Positions 6,713 to 10,053 of a stretch of DNA of 10,053 nucleotides are shown here, one piece after another. Below the pieces are notes generated by a model, which was not told where the DNA came from, made no database searches, and was given only the letters and a program-made list of their open reading frames with translations. Position numbers and translations under genes: made by a program. Origin of the DNA: JBECKX01 sp964468475 (lineage in GTDB: Bacteria > Zixibacteria > MSB-5A5 > CAIYYT01). Position 1 is the stretch's first letter, and every line of letters starts with the position of its first letter. The stretch covers positions 1 through 10,053 of the forward strand of contig CAYXUL010000087.1 in the NCBI GenBank assembly GCA_964468475.1, in the 5' to 3' direction.

Positions 6713-6792
6713 TGGGGTCGAAGATATAGAGGATAATTGAACCCGTTCTGAGCTAAGCCGCCTCGAATTCTTTCTTGATGGCATTCGACTTT

Positions 6793-6816
6793 GGGTCAGG
6801 AAAGGATTCCCGACCC
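6793..6816. repeat. Imperfect 10-bp palindrome (GGGTCAGGAA / TTCCCGACCC)
   Basis: Two 10-base arms pair with one A-C mismatch around a 4-base AGGA loop. There is no poly-T. The shape fits a short dispersed palindromic repeat rather than a terminator. The arms share the GTC(A/G)G/GGAA flavour of the REP hairpins elsewhere in the window, but no GTAG or GGAG foot is seen. Confidence 0.5.
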
Positions 6817-6834
6817 CGCCAAATAAGACGGACT

Positions 6835-6876
6835 GAAATTGCCGCGCTCGTTTCACTCGCACGCAATGACAATTTC
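6835..6876. repeat. Dispersed palindromic repeat, GTCATTGCG type, reverse orientation
   Basis: GAAATTG and CAATTTC close the ends, with CGCTCG and CTCGCACG-like arms inside. Read on the - strand it has GTCATTGCG near one end and CGGCAATTTC at the other. This resembles the 'GTCATTGCGAG ... GGCAATCTC' short repeats common in many bacterial genomes. Its partner at 6960-7014 has the opposite orientation. The family assignment is from memory of that pattern. Confidence 0.45.
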
Positions 6877-6959
6877 TTCGAAGAATGGCATTAGAAAAGT
6901 ACCGGTCAATTTGTGACGTAGCCGGCGATTTTCCCTGATAAATCAATGTTGTGGAAAGT

Positions 6960-7014
6960 GTCATCACGAGGACGAGCCCCTAAAGATCGGGGCGAGGATG
7001 TGGCGATCTCAGTG
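6960..7014. repeat. Dispersed palindromic repeat, GTCATTGCG type, forward orientation
   Basis: It begins GTCATCACGAGGACGAG and ends GTGGCGATCTCAGTG, the pattern of the 6835-6876 element in the opposite direction. The centre is a GCCCC/GGGGC stem (6976-6980 with 6989-6993) around an 8-base loop. It does not encode a protein and has no terminator T-run. Confidence 0.45.
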
Positions 7015-7019
7015 CAAGC

Positions 7020-7046
7020 GTCAGATTCCAAGGAAACCTGACCTAC
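7020..7046 (-). repeat. REP-like hairpin with GTAG foot
   Basis: On the - strand the element begins GTAG (7043-7046), followed by GTCAG, then TTCC, a TT loop, GGAA and CTGAC. The outer 5-bp and inner 4-bp stems are separated by a small asymmetric bulge. A GTAG or GGAG foot next to an imperfect hairpin is the hallmark of REP sequences handled by RAYT proteins. The outer GTCAG/CTGAC stem is shared with the REP hairpins beside the RAYT gene. It lies 18 bases past the stop of the sigma-factor operon's last gene, the usual place for a REP. Confidence 0.5.
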
Positions 7047-7064
7047 CACGCTGGCTGCTCTCTC

Positions 7065-8252
7065 TTAGCTGCTCTCCTGTGTGGCCTCTTCGTTTTCATC
7101 AACGACTTCAACTTTGAACGTCACTTTGCTGTCGCGATATTCACGGGTTCCAAAGCGGGTCAGGATAGCTCCACCGAATCCGAGGGTAATAACCAGCAGG
7201 GTCAGCAATCCCGCCATTATGCCACCGATAATCGCCAGTGCTTCGGAATTGACCATGAGACCGAGAAAAAATCCCACTGTCGGAATCTGGACCACAATGA
7301 AGCCCATCAGCACCTTGCTGGCGCGGCTTTCCCGCTTCCCATTCGTGCCGCTCTTGAGAAAGTCGCTGACAAACATGGTAAAGGCAGCTCCTCCCAGCAG
7401 TGATGCAGCCAGCACTGCGAGAGGCATGCCCAGAATTGCCACCGGAATCCCGATGATCGTGATAAGCAGCAGGATGTAGATCGGCAGCATCAGCAGCCAC
7501 GCGATGAAGCCGAGCAGGAGTGTCTTGAGAATATTGCGGTTATAGAGCTCTTTGACACGGTCGGTGGCCCGGGGAAACAGCATAGCTACTGCGAAAGTAA
7601 AGATCAGCAGCAATGATAGGTATACCAGGCCGGTAACAAATGCCGCCGTTGGATCATGCTCCGGAACAGCCCAGGGAGCTTCCGGGCCCGGAAACGCGGA
7701 TTGCTGGGTGATGCGGCCCAGCACACGCGCACTTGATGAGCGGATCACGTCTCTGGCAACGACATCGCCAATTACAATCGCCGTCGATTCCAGACGAACG
7801 GTTCCGGTTGAAGTAATATTCCCTTGCACGAGACCGCGAACGGTAACATCCCCGCCAATTGCGGTGACACTGCCGTAGACATCGTCCTCCCGCTCCACTA
7901 CAACCGATTTGCCGATAGAGCTGATGCGTGCGCGTTTGTTGGGATAGTCGTCGGGATTGATTCCCAGGTCCTGGGGAATGCCGTGGTCACCCTGGAGACT
8001 ACCATCATCTCGAGTCACTCCCAGGGGAACCATAGTCTCGGCGCCGGTCGAATCTACGAGGATAATGCCGTTGTCGTCGATCCGAATTTGCATGTAGACT
8101 TTCCCCTGATAATCGGGGGTAGTGCCGGCGGCGCTGTCCTGAGAATATGCCGGAGTAACTGCCGCTGCAATCGTAATTGCGGTAAGAAGTCCAATCGCTG
8201 CGAGCGGAAGCAGCAGGGTTCTTTTGTCTTTGTTTATTCTAGCTTGAAACAT
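7065..8252 (-). CDS. Exported bactofilin-like beta-helix fused to a multi-pass membrane domain
   Basis: A 395-residue protein. Residues 11-37 look like a signal peptide or first helix (LLLPLAAIGLLTAITIAAAV, cleavage possible after AYS). About 45-110 is a soluble region with an Asp/Gly-rich segment. Residues 111-182 form short hydrophobic strands with regular Gly/Asp turns (VYGSVTAIGGDVTVRG, LVQGNITSTGTV, IVIGDVVARDVI), as in polymer-forming bactofilin beta-helices. From 204 to 365 there are about five to six hydrophobic helices (204-226, 241-263, 265-293, 313-335, 338-365), then a charged tail rich in Glu (about 377-395). Classical bactofilins are cytoplasmic and lack this layout, so here the helix domain probably faces the periplasm. 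It is the last gene of the sigma-factor operon, 25 bases after the DUF4097 gene. Molecular role unknown; an envelope scaffold or sensor is an inference. Confidence 0.75.
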   Translation of the reverse strand: MFQARINKDKRTLLLPLAAIGLLTAITIAAAVTPAYSQDSAAGTTPDYQGKVYMQIRIDDNGIILVDSTGAETMVPLGVTRDDGSLQGDHGIPQDLGINPDDYPNKRARISSIGKSVVVEREDDVYGSVTAIGGDVTVRGLVQGNITSTGTVRLESTAIVIGDVVARDVIRSSSARVLGRITQQSAFPGPEAPWAVPEHDPTAAFVTGLVYLSLLLIFTFAVAMLFPRATDRVKELYNRNILKTLLLGFIAWLLMLPIYILLLITIIGIPVAILGMPLAVLAASLLGGAAFTMFVSDFLKSGTNGKRESRASKVLMGFIVVQIPTVGFFLGLMVNSEALAIIGGIMAGLLTLLVITLGFGGAILTRFGTREYRDSKVTFKVEVVDENEEATQESS

Positions 8253-8277
8253 AATCTGATCTCGCTTTAGCCGACCC

Positions 8278-9357
8278 TCAATACACCCCTAAACTAATGT
8301 CACCAGAGCTGGAACGGAGACGGAGCCGCTTACTACTCCCCACGTGGCCAATCCTGCCCTTGAGCTCGTTCCGGCTCAAGGAGAGCACTTCGATACTCGC
8401 GTCAGTGTCGATATCTCCCGAGTTTGTGGAAGCTTCGATATCCGCCTTGGTCTCTTCCGGAAACCGAAGCGTAATATCGCCGGAATTTGACGAGAGATCA
8501 TAGTCGTTGCCGTCGGCCATTTCCGATCTGACAAAGATATCTCCCGAGCTGGTTTTCACCCACAAATTGCCCGACCGCTGGTTGATCGATATATCGCCCG
8601 AGGTTGAGCTGACATCGAGATCGCCAGAAGTCTTGTCAATATGTGTATCGCCGGAGGATTTGTCCACCCGTACCGACCCCGATACCCAGTGTATCTCAGA
8701 ATCACCCGAGGTCATGTCCAGCTCGAGGTCGCCGTCAATATTGTCGTAGTATCCGTCCGACGAGGTCGCATCTACTGAGACGTTGCCTGTGATATCCTTT
8801 GCCTCAACATCCCCGGAGGTCACCTGAATCTGGCAAGGCCCGGTCAGTTCGGACAGCTTGATATCGCCGGAGGTAAGCGCGAGAGTGAATTCCCCCTTGA
8901 CCCCACGCACCTGGACATCTGCAGAAGAAGAAGAGATTAACAAGCCAACCTCTGTCGGCACCTCGATCTCCAGGTCTACATGAACCGGATCGCCCCCACC
9001 AACACCAAAGACGCGCTTCCAGAAACCACCATGTGACCGATCATCGGGGTAGTAAACCTTTATTGAAACGTCGCCAGGAGAAGACTTGATGTCAACGTCC
9101 GTGTCGTCGCGAATCTCGGCGGCGTCATCCTCCGCAGTGGCGTGAATCTCCTTGATCACGTGTATGTTCAGCTTGCCGCTGTGAGAAGGCGCCACCGATA
9201 TCGAGCCAGTCTGGTTGTCGATGGTAAGCTTGAAGTTCTCCTCAACGTCGTAGTTGAAATCAGTCTTAAAACGGTAGGTGCGGGCGTAGCTCTGTGAAGT
9301 CAGTACCAGAAGGGAGAGGACGACCGTCAAGAGAAATCCTGCTCGTCCTTGTTTCAT
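8278..9357 (-). CDS. Exported DUF4097-type beta-solenoid protein
   Basis: A 359-residue protein with a clear signal peptide (residues 1-25, cleavage after SYA) and no later membrane helix. It belongs to the DUF4097 / 'putative adhesin' group by its many SGD turns between short beta strands. The turns are exactly regular: from S145 to S271 a small-residue/Gly/acidic turn recurs every 9 residues (for example S163, S181, S217, S235, S244, S253, S271), 15 turns without an indel. The spacing becomes 21 after that (S292, S313) and the last turn is at S351. This predicts a narrow two-sided beta-solenoid with 18 residues per coil. It has one cysteine in the mature part (C175). The gene begins 17 bases after the sigma gene with a good ribosome site (GGAG). 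Related B. subtilis proteins (LiaG, YvlB) belong to envelope-stress operons. Exact function unknown. Confidence 0.85.
   Translation of the reverse strand: MKQGRAGFLLTVVLSLLVLTSQSYARTYRFKTDFNYDVEENFKLTIDNQTGSISVAPSHSGKLNIHVIKEIHATAEDDAAEIRDDTDVDIKSSPGDVSIKVYYPDDRSHGGFWKRVFGVGGGDPVHVDLEIEVPTEVGLLISSSSADVQVRGVKGEFTLALTSGDIKLSELTGPCQIQVTSGDVEAKDITGNVSVDATSSDGYYDNIDGDLELDMTSGDSEIHWVSGSVRVDKSSGDTHIDKTSGDLDVSSTSGDISINQRSGNLWVKTSSGDIFVRSEMADGNDYDLSSNSGDITLRFPEETKADIEASTNSGDIDTDASIEVLSLSRNELKGRIGHVGSSKRLRLRSSSGDISLGVY
8539..8925 (-). repeat. Coding repeat, 27/54-base period
   Basis: This part of the DUF4097 gene codes for residues 145-273, where an SGD-like turn recurs every 9 codons. At the DNA level it shows as repeated 'GATATCGCC(C/G)GAGG' type segments on the + strand at multiples of 27 bases. 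Copies are diverged at synonymous and strand positions, so the period is kept by protein structure rather than by recent duplication. Confidence 0.75.
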
Positions 9358-9374
9358 CTAATCATCTCCAACCT

Positions 9375-9944
9375 CTACCGAATACCTTTAAGCTTCTTCT
9401 TGAGCAGCTCGCGCGCCCGAAAGATTCTCGCCTTAACGGTTCCGACCGGAAGCTTGAGAATCTGCGCGATCTCCTCATAAGATTGATCGTCCCGGTGACG
9501 GTAGACTATCACCTCGCGATATTTCTCCGGCAGCGAGTCGATGGCCTCGTCGATAGAGATCCGTCGCTGTTTCTGCCAGAGACTTTCTTCCGGGTTGGAG
9601 GAGGTGTCGGGGAGATCGATCTCAACTGAGCCATCCTTGGTTTCGATCGGCTTATCGAGGCTCAGTGCCTCGATTTTCTTCTTGCGGATGGCATCGATCG
9701 CGCAATTGGCAGCGATCTTGTACAGCCAGGTCGAGAATCGGTACTCCGAACGGTACGTCGCCAGGGAGTGGAACGCCCGCATAAAGGTCTCCTGCACCAG
9801 ATCTTCGGTTTCATCCCGATTTCGCACGATTTTCAGGATTATATTGAAAATCGCGCGCTGGTGACGGTTGAGAAGCTCTTTATATGCGGCCTGATTTCCG
9901 GCTAATGCCTTCTTGATGAGTTCTTCGTCCGGGTTTTCCCGCAC
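9375..9944 (-). CDS. ECF-family RNA polymerase sigma factor (RpoE-like)
   Basis: A 189-residue ECF sigma factor with only regions 2 and 4. Region 2 (about 20-90) includes the core-binding and -10 segments RDETEDLVQETFMRAF (43-58) and YRFSTWLYKIAANCAIDAIRKKK (68-90, given here by position). The linker (91-128) is acidic. Region 4 (about 130-185) has SLPEKYREV and the helix-turn-helix YEEIAQILKLPVGTVKARIFRAREL from 156. The start is GTG, not ATG: codon 9944-9942 is the first usable start after an in-frame TAG, with a GAAGAG purine stretch just before it. It leads an operon with the two exported solenoid proteins. No anti-sigma gene (zf-HC2 or RseA type) is visible next to it, which is unusual. 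An ECF-like promoter lies directly upstream, suggesting self-activation. Confidence 0.95.
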   Translation of the reverse strand: MRENPDEELIKKALAGNQAAYKELLNRHQRAIFNIILKIVRNRDETEDLVQETFMRAFHSLATYRSEYRFSTWLYKIAANCAIDAIRKKKIEALSLDKPIETKDGSVEIDLPDTSSNPEESLWQKQRRISIDEAIDSLPEKYREVIVYRHRDDQSYEEIAQILKLPVGTVKARIFRARELLKKKLKGIR

Positions 9945-9962
9945 CTCTTCAACCTAACTGTT

Positions 9963-9992
9963 TAGATACGCCTTGCCTAGGTTCTTGTTTCA
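9963..9992 (-). promoter_or_regulatory. Candidate ECF-type promoter of the sigma-factor operon
   Basis: On the - strand TGAAAC (9992-9987) and CGTATCTA (9970-9963) are separated by 16 bases. Many ECF sigmas use a GAAC/AAAC-type -35 and a CGT(C/A)T-type -10 at about this distance. Transcription from it would start near 9955 and leave a leader of only about 10-12 bases that still contains the GAAGAG ribosome site. Assigned by pattern and position only. Confidence 0.45.
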
Positions 9993-10046
9993 CGCTCAGG
10001 GCGGTTAAGATAGGGCGCAGACAATTTGAAAACAAAAAGTTTTCTG

Positions 10047-10053
10047 TTGGAGG
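10047..10053 (+). promoter_or_regulatory. Possible ribosome site of a divergent gene beyond the window
   Basis: The window ends in TTGGAGG, a strong ribosome-site sequence on the + strand, with no stop-coded gene in view after it. If a + strand gene starts within the next 5-10 bases, the 109 bases from 9945 would be a divergent promoter region. TTGTTT (9985-9990) and TAAGAT (10006-10011) could be its -35 and -10 at a short 15-base spacing. All of this is tentative. Confidence 0.25.

Larger units (their letters stand above)
6639..7064. other. Gene-poor region with palindromic repeats
   Basis: A stretch of 426 bases between the starts/ends of two - strand genes. No reading frame here has a ribosome site or protein-like composition. 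It holds one operator-like palindrome and four imperfect palindromic elements listed separately, which together cover roughly half of it. The region looks like a landing site for small dispersed repeats downstream of the sigma-factor operon. Confidence 0.7.

Noticed and set aside
6656..6967. 103-codon open frame on the - strand in the repeat-rich gap
   Set aside because: It runs through three palindromic repeats, lacks a ribosome site and has no recognisable protein character.
7081..8270. Long + strand open frames opposite the bactofilin-like gene
   Set aside because: They are shadows of the - strand gene, which has a signal peptide, beta-helix and membrane helices in order.

Overview
The window comes from a bacterium of moderate GC content. 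Nothing in it fixes the taxon. Lipoyl synthase, the MEP isoprenoid pathway, c-di-GMP signalling (PilZ), an ECF sigma factor with exported beta-solenoid proteins, and a REP-associated tyrosine transposase together suggest a free-living Gram-negative-type bacterium. An FCB-type or candidate-phylum lineage is a guess only.

Layout, left to right. The window opens in the last codons of a Na+/H+ or K+/H+ antiporter (+, to 211), which converges on a PilZ-domain gene (-, 237-656). From 832 a tight + strand cluster encodes three iron-sulphur enzymes: lipoyl synthase (lipA), HMBPP reductase (ispH) and HMBPP synthase (ispG). ispH and ispG overlap by 8 bases and carry out the last two MEP-pathway steps. 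From 3784 to 4600 lies a compact repeat/transposase unit: a REP-associated tyrosine transposase gene (RAYT, -, 3904-4356) bracketed by two copies of a four-hairpin inverted-repeat module. A VOC/glyoxalase-fold protein (4661-5062, +) and a ten-helix DMT/EamA transporter (5126-6034, +) follow. The transporter gene overlaps tail-to-tail with a gene for a membrane-anchored zinc-ribbon protein (6009-6638, -).

The 426-base gap at 6639-7064 has no convincing gene. It holds an operator-like palindrome and four imperfect palindromic elements, one of which looks like another REP-type hairpin with a GTAG foot.

The right third is a - strand operon reading inward from 9944: an ECF sigma factor (GTG start, with an ECF-like promoter upstream), an exported DUF4097-type beta-solenoid with an exact 9-residue repeat, and an exported bactofilin-like beta-helix fused to a multi-pass membrane domain. 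No zinc-finger anti-sigma gene is visible, so the operon may be an envelope-stress module whose sensing partner is one of the two solenoid proteins or lies elsewhere.

The two places most worth a second look are the RAYT with its duplicated REP modules and the sigma/solenoid/membrane-solenoid operon.
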